DNA from: Xanthomarina gelatinilytica
GTDB taxonomy: Bacteria > Bacteroidota > Bacteroidia > Flavobacteriales > Flavobacteriaceae
NCBI RefSeq assembly: GCF_000348685.1
Contig: NZ_ANLA01000021.1
Coordinates: forward strand, 1 to 64,000
DNA: 64,000 bases
Direction: 5' to 3'
Below the pieces are notes generated by a model, which saw only the letters and a program-made list of their open reading frames with translations, did not search any database and was not told where the DNA came from. Below are positions 41,613 to 50,622 of the stretch, piece by piece (positions within the stretch are counted from its first letter, which is position 1; each line of letters opens with the position of its first letter). A program made the position numbers and the translations under genes.

Positions 41613-44135
41613 ATGCAAAGACTATTACTTGTTGTAATTATAACGCTGTTTTCTGGCTTTCATACATTTTCTCAAGCACCAAAAAAACCGAATGCCTCCG
41701 AAATTTACGAATCCATTAAAAAACTCAACTTTTTAGGTTCCGTTCTGTATGTGGCAGCACATCCTGATGATGAAAACACACGTCTCATTTCTTACATGTC
41801 CAATCATGTAAAAGCCAGAACAGCCTATCTTTCCCTAACTCGTGGCGATGGTGGCCAAAACCTTATAGGTCCCGAAATCAGGGAGCTTCTTGGTGTAATT
41901 AGAACCCAAGAACTCTTAACTGCCAGACAGATAGATGGTGGTGAACAACGCTTTACACGTGCCAACGATTTTGGGTATTCCAAACATCCAGATGAAACCT
42001 TGGAAATATGGAACAAGGAAGCTGTTTTAAGCGATGTGGTTTTAGCCATCCGACAATTTCAACCAGATATCATTATCAATCGGTTTGACCACAGAAGCCC
42101 AGGAAAAACTCATGGACATCACACCAGCTCTGCCATGCTTAGCCTAGAAGCGTTCGATTTAACCAACAAAAAATCAGCATATCCCAACCAATTGAATCAC
42201 ACTAGTCTGTGGCAACCCAAACGTGTGTTTTTTAATACTTCTTGGTGGTTTTATGGCAGTCAGGAGAAATTTGACAAAGCCGATAAAAGCAAGTTGTTGG
42301 AATTCGATTTGGGGGTTTATTATCCATCAATTGGGTTAAGCAATACAGAAATCGCCGCTTTAAGCAGAAGTCAACACAAATCACAAGGCTTTGGAAACAC
42401 AGGTACTCGCGGTGTGCAAATGGAATATCTTGAATTGATAAAAGGAGACATGCCTCAAAATAAAAACAACTTGTTTGATGGTATAGACACCACTTGGAAG
42501 CGCGTAAAAGGTGGCGAAGCCATTGGTAACATATTACAGCAAGTTGAAGCCAATTACGATTTTAAGAATCCTGCAGCAAGTATTCCTAAGCTGGTGGAAG
42601 CCTACCAACTAATTCAAAAACTGGAAGACACACATTGGAGAACTTACAAAACCGAAGAAATCAAAAACATTATTTACAATTGTGCTGGACTGTATCTAGA
42701 AGCTGCATCTGTAGTAAGCCAAGCAACTCCAGGGGAAACCGTTAAATTGAATATAGAAACCATCAATAGAAGTGCTTATCCCATTACTTTGGAAACCATA
42801 ACTTGCAATAACACAAACATTGAAAAACAGCTTGCTTTAACTGAAAACAACGGATTTGACTTTCATGAAGTGTTGGAAATCCCAGACACTCAAAAGCCTA
42901 CCACGCCGTATTGGCTCACCGAAAAAGGGACTCTAGGCATGTACCAAGTATCCAATGACACTTTAATAGGAAAACCAGAAACACCAAGGGTTTTTACAGT
43001 GTCTTTCAAATTACGCTTCAACCATACACCCATAACTTTCACAAAACCTGTTGTTTACAAAACCAACGATCCTGTAAAAGGTGAGGTTTACAAACCCTTT
43101 GAAATTATACCAGAAGCATCGGTTAAAATTTCAGAAAAGGTCATCATTTTTGAGAATAGCCAAGCCAAGGACATTCCTGTTATGGTAAAAGCCGGTCGCG
43201 ATAACCTAGAAGGAACTTTAAGCTTGAAGTATCCTAAGGAATGGCAGGTAACTCCCCAAAAACAGGACATACAAATTGAAAATAAAGGCGAAGAAAAAAC
43301 AGTGATCTTTCGTGTAACCCCTCCAAAAAATCAACATGAAGGACAAATCATCCCAAAAATGCTGGTAAACGGACAAACCTATTCCAAGGAACTGATTGAA
43401 ATAGACTACGAACATATTCCCTATCAAACCGTTTTGTTGCCTTCGGAAACAAAAATAGTGCGTTTGGACCTTCATAAAGAAGGGGAAAACATTGGTTACA
43501 TCGTTGGTGCTGGAGATGTTGTTCCAGAAAGTCTGGAGCAAATTGGCTATCAAGTTACCCTCTTGAAACCTGAAGACATCAACCCCAAAACTTTAGATGA
43601 ATTTGACGCCATAGTTGTTGGAATAAGAGCATACAATACTTTGGAATCCATTAAATTTAAACAACAATTGTTATTTGAGTTTGTTAAAAATGGAGGGAAC
43701 ATGATTGTACAATACAATACCAGTCATCAATTGAAAGTGGATGAATTGGCGCCTTACAAACTGGAGCTCTCCAGGGATCGTGTAACCGATGAAACTGCTG
43801 AAGTAAAATTCCTGGCTCCCAAACATCCCGTGTTAAATACGCCAAACAAGATAACACAAGACGATTTTAAGGGTTGGACCCAAGAAAGAGGCTTGTATTT
43901 TCCAGATACTTGGGCCAAAGAATTCACTCCTATTTTTTCCATGCACGACAAAGGGGAATCGGCTAAAAAAGGAAGTTTATTGGTAGCTAAATATGGTAAA
44001 GGCCATTACATTTATACAGGACTGAGCTTTTTTAGGGAATTTCCTGCAGGCGTGCCTGGAGCCTATAGATTGTTTGCCAACATGCTGAGCCTTGGCAAAA
44101 ATCCAGAAACCTCAGCAAAACCACTTGAAAACTAA
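41613..44135 (+). CDS. exported PIG-L family deacetylase-like protein
   Basis: The protein is 840 aa from the ATG at 41613. The frame runs upstream through the corA terminator, which is rejected. It has a signal peptide (MQRLLLVVIITLFSGFHTFS). A LmbE/PIG-L domain fills about 35-250 with the metal motif A-A-H-P-D-D-E-N near residue 49 and GKTHGHHTSSAM near 162. A long beta-rich C-terminal part follows, with a glutamine-amidotransferase-like stretch (IGYIVGAGDVVPESLEQIGY). PIG-L enzymes de-N-acetylate GlcNAc-type substrates; this exported type may act on cell-wall or dietary glycans. It is upstream of an SSS symporter, possibly in one operon. Confidence 0.87.
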   Translation: MQRLLLVVIITLFSGFHTFSQAPKKPNASEIYESIKKLNFLGSVLYVAAHPDDENTRLISYMSNHVKARTAYLSLTRGDGGQNLIGPEIRELLGVIRTQELLTARQIDGGEQRFTRANDFGYSKHPDETLEIWNKEAVLSDVVLAIRQFQPDIIINRFDHRSPGKTHGHHTSSAMLSLEAFDLTNKKSAYPNQLNHTSLWQPKRVFFNTSWWFYGSQEKFDKADKSKLLEFDLGVYYPSIGLSNTEIAALSRSQHKSQGFGNTGTRGVQMEYLELIKGDMPQNKNNLFDGIDTTWKRVKGGEAIGNILQQVEANYDFKNPAASIPKLVEAYQLIQKLEDTHWRTYKTEEIKNIIYNCAGLYLEAASVVSQATPGETVKLNIETINRSAYPITLETITCNNTNIEKQLALTENNGFDFHEVLEIPDTQKPTTPYWLTEKGTLGMYQVSNDTLIGKPETPRVFTVSFKLRFNHTPITFTKPVVYKTNDPVKGEVYKPFEIIPEASVKISEKVIIFENSQAKDIPVMVKAGRDNLEGTLSLKYPKEWQVTPQKQDIQIENKGEEKTVIFRVTPPKNQHEGQIIPKMLVNGQTYSKELIEIDYEHIPYQTVLLPSETKIVRLDLHKEGENIGYIVGAGDVVPESLEQIGYQVTLLKPEDINPKTLDEFDAIVVGIRAYNTLESIKFKQQLLFEFVKNGGNMIVQYNTSHQLKVDELAPYKLELSRDRVTDETAEVKFLAPKHPVLNTPNKITQDDFKGWTQERGLYFPDTWAKEFTPIFSMHDKGESAKKGSLLVAKYGKGHYIYTGLSFFREFPAGVPGAYRLFANMLSLGKNPETSAKPLEN

Positions 44136-44153
44136 TAAGTAAAAACATAACCC

Positions 44154-44258
44154 ATGAAACCAAACCAAAAATACAAATGGAATAACATGTACACCTTGGT
44201 GTTGATTGCAAATGCACTATACCTTATTGTTTTTTACTTAATCACTAAAGCGTTTTAA
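44154..44258 (+). CDS. 34-aa membrane peptide ahead of the symporter
   Basis: The ATG at 44154 opens 34 codons: a basic N-terminus (MKPNQKYKWNN) and one hydrophobic helix (MYTLVLIANALYLIVFYLI) ending T-K-A-F. It lies 18 bp after the PIG-L stop and 2 bp before the SSS symporter ATG. The spacing, the codon-like composition and a clean single span suggest a small subunit of the symporter, like other tiny accessory peptides of solute carriers. No homologue family is known to me by name. Confidence 0.6.
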   Translation: MKPNQKYKWNNMYTLVLIANALYLIVFYLITKAF

Positions 44259-44260
44259 AA

Positions 44261-45940
44261 ATGCAAACATTAGACTGGATTGTTTTAATAGGAACCCTTG
44301 TAACCATTGTAGGCTATGGTACTTGGAAAACCAGAGGCAGTAAAAATGTACAGGATTATGTGCGTGGTGGCAACGAATCGAAATGGTGGACCATAGGTTT
44401 ATCGGTTATGGCTACCCAAGCAAGTGCCATAACGTTTTTATCCACTCCAGGACAAGCCTTTCATTCCGGAATGGGCTTTGTGCAATTCTATTTTGGTCTT
44501 CCCATAGCCATGATAATAATCTGCATGGTTTTTATTCCTTTATATCACAGGTTAAAAGTATATACTGCGTACGAATTTCTCGAAAATCGTTTCGATTTAA
44601 AAACACGAAGCCTAACGGCCATATTATTTCTTATACAACGGGGTTTGGCAGCTGGAATCACTATTTATGCTCCAGCCATTATATTATCGGCCGTTCTGGG
44701 TTGGAACCTCACCTATTTGAATATTATCATAGGGATTTTGGTCATTATTTATACGGTTTCCGGTGGAACTAAAGCAGTAAGCATGACACAAAAACACCAA
44801 ATGGCTGTTATTTTTACAGGCATGTTTGTGGCTTTCTTTTTAATTATAAGTTATCTCCCAGAAAACATCACCTTTACCAAAGCTTTGGAAATTGCAGGAG
44901 CAAGTGGTAAAATGGATGTCCTGGATTTTTCCTTTAATTTGGAAAACAGATACACGGTTTGGAGTGGTTTGATTGGAGGTACCTTTTTGGCGCTTTCCTA
45001 TTTTGGAACAGACCAAAGCCAAGTGCAACGCTATCTCTCGGGAAAATCGGTTAAGGAAATGCAAATGGGATTGATTTTCAATGGCTTGTTGAAAGTCCCT
45101 ATGCAGTTTTTTATTCTTTTGGTTGGTGTCATGGTGTTTGTGTTTTATCAATTCAATCCCTCGCCTATAAATTTCAATCCTGCTGCAGAAGAGCTTATTT
45201 TAAATTCGGAATATGCCAATGCCTATCAAGATTTGGAACAGGAACAACTGGCCATTTTCAACACCAAACAAGAGGTTATCAAAAAATACGTTGACACTGG
45301 AAACCCTATGCTAACAGATGAAATAGCCTTAGCCAACCAAGCAGACATAGCCAATAGGGAAGCTGCTAAATTATTGATACAGGAAGCAGCAGACAGTAAG
45401 ATTGTGCGTGTGGAAACCAATGATAAGGATTATGTGTTTATCCATTTTATACTTAACAATTTACCCAGAGGTTTGATTGGCTTATTACTGGCCGTGATTT
45501 TAAGTGCTGCCATGTCCAGTACTGCCAGCGAATTGAATGCACTGGCGTCTACCACCTCCTTGGATCTCTACAAACGTAGTATGGTTCCTGGAAAAAGCGA
45601 AACCCACTATTTAAAAGCCACGAAATGGTTCACTTTTGCATGGGGAATTTTAGCTATAATTATTGCCTGTGTGGCCTATTTGGCCGATAATTTAATCCAA
45701 TTGGTAAATATTATAGGTTCTATTTTCTACGGAAATGTGCTTGGTATTTTCCTTCTGGCCTTTTTCTTTAAATATGTTCGTGGCAATGCCGTTTTTGTGG
45801 CAGCTTTAATAACTCAAGCCATAGTTATCTTGGGCTGGTGGCAAGACTGGATGCCTTATTTATGGCTTAATTTGTTTGGGTGTATCCTTGTTATTCTAAT
45901 AGCTTTTATCCTTCAAAAATTAAATCCTAAATCGTCCTAA
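44261..45940 (+). CDS. sodium:solute symporter (SSS family)
   Basis: This 559-aa inner-membrane carrier has about 13 spans. Features include the N-terminal DWIVLIGTLVTIVGYGTWKTRGSKNVQDYVRGG and the SSS core (SVMATQASAITFLSTPGQAF near residue 49, GGTKAVSMTQKHQ near 168, SYFGTDQSQVQRYLSGKS near 246). A charged cytoplasmic insert lies at about 305-375. ILSAAMSSTASELNALASTT near 413 holds Na+-site residues. The substrate is unknown; coupling with the PIG-L-type protein suggests a sugar or amino sugar. Confidence 0.93.
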   Translation: MQTLDWIVLIGTLVTIVGYGTWKTRGSKNVQDYVRGGNESKWWTIGLSVMATQASAITFLSTPGQAFHSGMGFVQFYFGLPIAMIIICMVFIPLYHRLKVYTAYEFLENRFDLKTRSLTAILFLIQRGLAAGITIYAPAIILSAVLGWNLTYLNIIIGILVIIYTVSGGTKAVSMTQKHQMAVIFTGMFVAFFLIISYLPENITFTKALEIAGASGKMDVLDFSFNLENRYTVWSGLIGGTFLALSYFGTDQSQVQRYLSGKSVKEMQMGLIFNGLLKVPMQFFILLVGVMVFVFYQFNPSPINFNPAAEELILNSEYANAYQDLEQEQLAIFNTKQEVIKKYVDTGNPMLTDEIALANQADIANREAAKLLIQEAADSKIVRVETNDKDYVFIHFILNNLPRGLIGLLLAVILSAAMSSTASELNALASTTSLDLYKRSMVPGKSETHYLKATKWFTFAWGILAIIIACVAYLADNLIQLVNIIGSIFYGNVLGIFLLAFFFKYVRGNAVFVAALITQAIVILGWWQDWMPYLWLNLFGCILVILIAFILQKLNPKSS

Positions 45941-46000
45941 AGGTTTTTTACGGGAAAGATCTTAAAGGATAATCTATAAAGTTTCCCAAAGTTTTTAAAC

Positions 46001-46036
46001 AAAAAAGCCTCACAATCTTTAATTGTGAGGCTTTAT
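46001..46036. terminator. bidirectional intrinsic terminator
   Basis: AAAGCCTCACAAT/ATTGTGAGGCTTT arms lie between the converging symporter and DUF2911 genes, flanked by A and T runs. Confidence 0.88.
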
Positions 46037-46058
46037 TTATAAGAATTATACTAGATTT

Positions 46059-46904
46059 TTAGTTCTCCCATTCGGCTAAGGAATCCATGTTCATTTTAAC
46101 ATAATCGTCGTTTCCGGCTTCCTTGGCTCCTTCCAGGGACTTCTTGGCAATTTCAATAGCGCCTTGGGTATCACCAGCTTTTGCATAAATCAAGGACTGT
46201 TGTCTTAATTGATAAAACATTGGTTTTTCTGTCATTTTCATGGCTAAATCCATCCATTCCTTGGCTTGTTTAATATCTTTTCCTTCTTGTAAGTAATACA
46301 CAGCGGCAGCATAATAATCATTTGCTTTAGGTGTTCCATTTAATGCATCATTGATGGATGCCAAAACTTTGTCGTCTGTTGGAACTGAAAAAGGAACAGC
46401 TACATAGGTTTTCTCCCAAATTATCTCAAGGGTTGCTCCAGAATTTGATATCTGATTAATATCAATTGTAAATGTTTCCACCTCAAATGGCATGGAAACA
46501 GCTTCTGCCTTTACTCTAGCAGCTACTTTGCCATCATCCCATTTTTCTGGGGTTCCCCAGTTTTCAGTATCTGAATAAAACAAAACTTCCCAAGCCTCTT
46601 TGCCTGGTTTGGTAAAAATAGCATAAGAACCTGCTTTTACCAACTGTCCCATAATGGTTACATTATCACTAAAAGTAATGAGGGTGTTTTTATTGGCTCC
46701 TGTTCTCCATAATTTATCATATGGCACCAAATCTCCATATATGACACGTCCTTTCATACTTGGTCTCGAGTATTCTAAGGTAACATCTGTTAAGCCCACT
46801 TTTTGTTCCACTTTACTGAACGGACTTGATTGTGGTGTTGTTACTTGTGCATGCATCTGAAATGACAAAGCTACCACAGCTAATAATAGTAATATTTTTT
46901 TCAT
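46059..46904 (-). CDS. exported DUF2911 protein
   Basis: This 281-aa protein has a signal peptide (MKKILLLLAVVALSFQMHAQ). The DUF2911 domain (about 22-165) has SPFSKVEQKVGLTDVTLEYSRPSMKGRVIYG and LWRTGANKNTLITFSDNV. The C-terminal 100 residues have TPR-like helices (YAKAGDTQGAIEIAKKSLEGA). The family is frequent in Bacteroidota and of unknown function. It is presumed periplasmic and is monocistronic. Confidence 0.85.
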   Translation of the reverse strand: MKKILLLLAVVALSFQMHAQVTTPQSSPFSKVEQKVGLTDVTLEYSRPSMKGRVIYGDLVPYDKLWRTGANKNTLITFSDNVTIMGQLVKAGSYAIFTKPGKEAWEVLFYSDTENWGTPEKWDDGKVAARVKAEAVSMPFEVETFTIDINQISNSGATLEIIWEKTYVAVPFSVPTDDKVLASINDALNGTPKANDYYAAAVYYLQEGKDIKQAKEWMDLAMKMTEKPMFYQLRQQSLIYAKAGDTQGAIEIAKKSLEGAKEAGNDDYVKMNMDSLAEWEN

Positions 46905-46982
46905 CTGTTTTGTTTTAATGTTAATTAAACTTTAGTATTGTAAAAATACGGGTAAAAATCATGCGTAATTGTTAAAAGATTA

Positions 46983-47108
46983 CTAATCTTCCCAACCATA
47001 ATTATGGTAGATGCTTCTTATTTGTTTCTCAGACAAGGTGTTTTGAGAGAACACAAAACTGATGTTTGCAAATAAAACAGCTAGACACAGAAAAGTAAAT
47101 TTTTTCAT
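46983..47108 (-). CDS. 41-aa exported microprotein
   Basis: The ATG at 47108 opens 41 codons: a textbook signal peptide (MKKFTFLCLAVLFANISFVFS, then Q) and a mature part of only about 19-20 residues (NTLSEKQIRSIYHNYGWED). The stop lies 78 bp before the DUF2911 start, on the same strand. Cleavage would yield a short soluble peptide in the periplasm or outside. A degraded gene for a larger protein is the alternative, but no remnant of further coding sequence was seen downstream. Confidence 0.55.
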   Translation of the reverse strand: MKKFTFLCLAVLFANISFVFSQNTLSEKQIRSIYHNYGWED

Positions 47109-47499
47109 TTTGATTTTCGATTTTATCATTTCAAATATACAATTTTAAAAAAATGAAAAAGAAATTATTTTTTATTTCGAACTTCTTAAACCCAAAAACC
47201 TTTATTTACAGTAAGTTTATTTTAAAACAACAGGTTTTTAGTTGTCCTAACTAAAAATATCCAAACTGAAGAGCTGTACTACCAATTTTGGACGATACGC
47301 ATGAAGCTTTGTAGAATATTTTATGGAACATTACCTTAACAAAACCTGTTAACAAAAGAATGATTAGAACCCATGTGCCCAAATGCTAATCCATTAAAAT
47401 TGAAAGCTAAAGCATTCAATCTGGTACATGTGTTATGTTATTGCTTAAAACACAAATAAGTTGGATTTAAAATAATTAAGGAATAACTTAAAACATTGC
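47109..47499. other. intergenic stretch without recognised genes
   Basis: These 391 bp are AT-rich, and no plausible ORF, RNA gene or repeat was recognised. The right end leads into the yeiH promoter. Confidence 0.5.
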
Positions 47500-47544
47500 T
47501 ATATTTGCATATCAAAAAAAAACTCCAATCCACTTGGGGTTTTT
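47500..47544 (+). promoter_or_regulatory. yeiH promoter with immediate leader hairpin
   Basis: The -7 box TATATTTG (47500-47507) is followed within about 10 bp by an 11-bp stem (AAAAACTCCAA/TTGGGGTTTTT, loop 47529-47533) ending in a T run. This looks like an intrinsic terminator 24 bp before the ATG. It lies in the leader of yeiH and could act as an attenuator. Confidence 0.55.
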
Positions 47545-47568
47545 GTTTATTCCTTGTTCCAGTTTTAA

Positions 47569-48492
47569 ATGAAAAACACCAGTTCCAAAGTTATTTTTAT
47601 CATCATTCTATTGCTTTGCCTATTGGGTGTTCTTAACAGTCCGTTGGCCTTGTTAACTGGATTTATATTTACCATCCTGTTTGGAAATCCTTTTTTAAGG
47701 CAAAGTCAAAAAGGCATTCAATATTTGTTGAAAATAGCGGTAGTGGGCTTGGGTTTTGGGATGTCCTTAATTGAAACCCTGGAAACCAGTTTGGAAGGAC
47801 TTAGCTTGACCACTCTCTCAATCTTTTTAACGGTTGCCCTAGGTTTGCTCGTTGGAAAATACATGCAATTGGATAAAAAATTAAGCCACTTAATAACTTC
47901 TGGAACCACCATTTGCGGAGGCAGTGCCATTGCAGCTGTGTCTCCAATTATTAAAGCAGAACCCAAAACCATATCCATAGCTCTGGGAATTGTCTTTTTC
48001 CTCAATTCGGTGGCCTTGTTTATTTTTCCGGGTTTGGGACATTATTTCAACCTAAGCCAAAGCGATTTCGGACTTTGGTGCGCTGTGGCCATTCACGATA
48101 CCAGTTCTGTGGTTGGTGCTGCTTTGCAATATGGCGAAGAAGCCTTGCTAATTGCTACCACTGTTAAATTGTCCAGGACCTTGTGGATAATCCCTTTGTC
48201 CATATTCTCTATGTTTTTATTTAAAAATAAAACAGACAAAATAAAAATACCTTGGTTTATTTTAGGCTTTATAGTGGCCATACTTATTAACAGCTATGAC
48301 CTAATTCCCAACAGTTGGTCCACTAATATTGTATTTGTTTCCAAAAGATTGTTAATCCTAACATTATTCTTGGTTGGAACCACTCTTTCCATCAAACAGC
48401 TTAAAGAAACGGGTTTAAAGCCATTCCTTTTTGCAGTTGTTTTATGGGTTTTTATTTCCAGTCTCTCCTTACTTTACATCCTTAAGTTTTAG
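47569..48492 (+). CDS. yeiH: YeiH family putative sulfate exporter
   Basis: This 307-aa membrane protein has nine or ten spans. Family features are LTGFIFTILFGNP, the conserved GLGFGMSL near residue 60, SGTTICGGSAIAAVSPIIKAEP near 108-129, and WCAVAIHDTSSVVGAALQYGEEAL near 166. The family is annotated as putative sulfate exporters; the transported species is unproven. A leader hairpin precedes it. A role in exporting sulfur-oxidation end products of the 23-31 kb region is conceivable. Confidence 0.87.
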   Translation: MKNTSSKVIFIIILLLCLLGVLNSPLALLTGFIFTILFGNPFLRQSQKGIQYLLKIAVVGLGFGMSLIETLETSLEGLSLTTLSIFLTVALGLLVGKYMQLDKKLSHLITSGTTICGGSAIAAVSPIIKAEPKTISIALGIVFFLNSVALFIFPGLGHYFNLSQSDFGLWCAVAIHDTSSVVGAALQYGEEALLIATTVKLSRTLWIIPLSIFSMFLFKNKTDKIKIPWFILGFIVAILINSYDLIPNSWSTNIVFVSKRLLILTLFLVGTTLSIKQLKETGLKPFLFAVVLWVFISSLSLLYILKF

Positions 48493-48595
48493 AACATTTT
48501 AATCCAATGTACAATTTTAATTATGGGTACCTGTAGGCCAAATTAAGCCTTTTTGCAGCTTCATAGAGAAATCTTATTGCATCATATGTTAAAAT

Positions 48596-48638
48596 TGTCT
48601 AATTTTTAATATTTAAAGTTAGACATTTAGTATCTTTA
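48596..48638 (+). promoter_or_regulatory. tetR operon promoter with TGTCTAA-N16-TTAGACA element
   Basis: The perfect inverted repeat TGTCTAA (48596-48602) and TTAGACA (48619-48625) is separated by 16 AT-rich bases and followed after 5 bp by -7-like TATCTTTA (48631-48638). The same 30-bp element occurs at 55725-55754. A likely operator of the TetR protein encoded just downstream. Confidence 0.65.
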
Positions 48639-48656
48639 CACAAACGTACTGAAATC

Positions 48657-49316
48657 ATGGCAAAAAAGAAAACCCTAAACCACGAGAACATCATGTCCCT
48701 ATACATGGATTATGTGTTGGAACATGAGAAAAAACCTCACACAGTGTATCAGTTTGCTAGAGCAAACAAACTGGATGAACAGGAATTTTACAAGCACTTT
48801 ACTTCGTTTGAGGTATTGGAAAAAGAGATTTTTCAAGCATTTTTTGACAACACTTTAACGGTCTTGCACAAAAGTGCAGATTACGAAACTTTTGATGCCA
48901 GAAACAAACTCCTAAGTTTCTATTTTACTTTTTTTGAAAACCTAACGGCAAATAGAAGTTTTGTGCTTCTGGCCTTGAAAACGCATCAAAACAGCTTAAA
49001 AGGGCTTAAAAAACTTTCTAAGTTACGTCTCAGTTTTACAAAATACATTCAAGATTTGGATATTGACATGTTGGATATCAATCAAAAACAAATTCAACAG
49101 ATACAACAAAAAGGTTTGCAGGAATCTGCTTGGATACAATTGTTGCTAACCCTTAAGTTTTGGATGGAAGACCAATCGGCTTCTTTTGAAAAAACAGATG
49201 TCTTTATTGAAAAATCTGTAAATACAAGTTTCGATATCCTTCAAATGACACCTCTTAAAAGTGTACTGGATTTTGGAAAATTTTTATTTAAAGAAAAAGT
49301 AAACATGAATCCATGA
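48657..49316 (+). CDS. TetR family regulator of the photolyase cluster
   Basis: This 219-aa protein has an N-terminal helix-turn-helix (ENIMSLYMDYVLEHEKKPHTVYQFARANKLDEQEFYKHFTSF, recognition part EQEFYKHF) and a helical TetR C-terminal ligand domain (about 70-215). The HTH is divergent from classical TetR but keeps the final Y-K-H-F. It overlaps the kinase gene by 4 bp (ATGA) and heads the cluster. The ligand is unknown. Candidate operators stand before itself and before the 55782 operon. Confidence 0.82.
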   Translation: MAKKKTLNHENIMSLYMDYVLEHEKKPHTVYQFARANKLDEQEFYKHFTSFEVLEKEIFQAFFDNTLTVLHKSADYETFDARNKLLSFYFTFFENLTANRSFVLLALKTHQNSLKGLKKLSKLRLSFTKYIQDLDIDMLDINQKQIQQIQQKGLQESAWIQLLLTLKFWMEDQSASFEKTDVFIEKSVNTSFDILQMTPLKSVLDFGKFLFKEKVNMNP

Positions 49317-50614
49317 AAACCATAGACAAAATTCCTACCTCAAAAATTCAACGCGCCACCAAATTGGTTTCCACAGGAGCCAAAGTAGGCGTGAATTACA
49401 TTAAATATTATGGTGATAAAATGGTGACTTCCAAAGAAGAAGCCAAAGACCGTTTAAATAAAAACAATGCCGAAGATATTTACGACAGCTTAAAGCAATT
49501 AAAAGGCAGCGCTTTAAAAGTAGCCCAAATGCTAAGTATGGAAAAAACCATCCTGCCACAGGCCTATGTGGAAAAATTTTCCTTGGCTCAATTTTCCGTT
49601 CCTCCCTTATCGCCTGCTTTGGTTCTTAAAACCTTTAAAAACTATTTTGGTAAAACACCAGATGAACTTTACGATACCTTTAACGCAACTTCTATAAACG
49701 CTGCCAGCATTGGCCAAGTGCACGAGGCAGAAAAAGATGGGAAAAAACTTGCTGTGAAAATCCAATATCCAGGAGTTGCGGACAGTATCGCATCCGATTT
49801 GGCCATGGTAAAACCAGTGGCCATGAGCATGTTCAATATAAAAGGAAAGGATTCCGACAAGTATTTTAAAGAGGTGGAAACCAAACTTATTGAGGAAACC
49901 AATTATGTGCTTGAGGTACAACAGAGCATGGAAATTGCACAAGCCTGTGCACACATTTCCAATTTAAAGTTTCCAAAATATTATCCTGATCTTTCCTCAG
50001 ACAGAATCATCACCATGGATTATATGGAAGGGGAACATCTCTCGGAATTTACCAAACACAACACCAATCAAGAAAAAGCCAATAAGATTGGACAAGCACT
50101 TTGGGATTTTTATATGTACCAAATCCATAAACTCAAAAAAGTCCATGCAGACCCTCATCCAGGTAACTTTTTAATTTCTGAAGATGGACAGCTTATCGTT
50201 TTGGATTTTGGGTGCGTTAAAACCATTCCGGAAGACTTTTACATACCTTATTTTGAGTTGGCCCAAAAAGAAAACATTTCCAACCAAGAAAAATTCTTGG
50301 CCAAATTATACGAATTGGAAATTTTAAAACCAGAAGACACCCAAGAGGAAAAAGCCTTTTTCAGTAAAATGTTCCATGACATGCTAAGCCTGTTCTCGCT
50401 ACCTCTTCAAGACGAAACCTTCGATTTTTCAAATGCAGACTTCTTTTTAAAAATAGCGCAATTGGGTGAACAATACTCCAAAAACACACAAATAAGAAAA
50501 TACAATGCCAACAGAGGTTCCAAACATTTTATCTATATGAACAGAACGTTTTTCGGACTCTATAATCTGATGTTCGACTTAAAATCTTCACACATCATTA
50601 TTAACAACCTATAA
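49313..50614 (+). CDS. ABC1/UbiB family atypical kinase (AarF-like)
   Basis: This 433-aa protein has an N-terminal ABC1-type helix with LKGSALKVAQMLSMEK (the K-x-G-Q-like motif reads K-V-A-Q here). The Ala-rich nucleotide loop is AASIGQVHEAEKDGKKLAVKIQYPG, the catalytic loop VHADPHPGNFLI and the metal motif VLDFGCVK. UbiB/COQ8-type proteins support quinone and lipid metabolism through ATPase activity. Cytoplasmic and membrane-associated. In this cluster it is tied to flavin- and light-related genes. Confidence 0.9.
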   Translation: MKTIDKIPTSKIQRATKLVSTGAKVGVNYIKYYGDKMVTSKEEAKDRLNKNNAEDIYDSLKQLKGSALKVAQMLSMEKTILPQAYVEKFSLAQFSVPPLSPALVLKTFKNYFGKTPDELYDTFNATSINAASIGQVHEAEKDGKKLAVKIQYPGVADSIASDLAMVKPVAMSMFNIKGKDSDKYFKEVETKLIEETNYVLEVQQSMEIAQACAHISNLKFPKYYPDLSSDRIITMDYMEGEHLSEFTKHNTNQEKANKIGQALWDFYMYQIHKLKKVHADPHPGNFLISEDGQLIVLDFGCVKTIPEDFYIPYFELAQKENISNQEKFLAKLYELEILKPEDTQEEKAFFSKMFHDMLSLFSLPLQDETFDFSNADFFLKIAQLGEQYSKNTQIRKYNANRGSKHFIYMNRTFFGLYNLMFDLKSSHIIINNL

Positions 50615-50622
50615 CCTTAACA

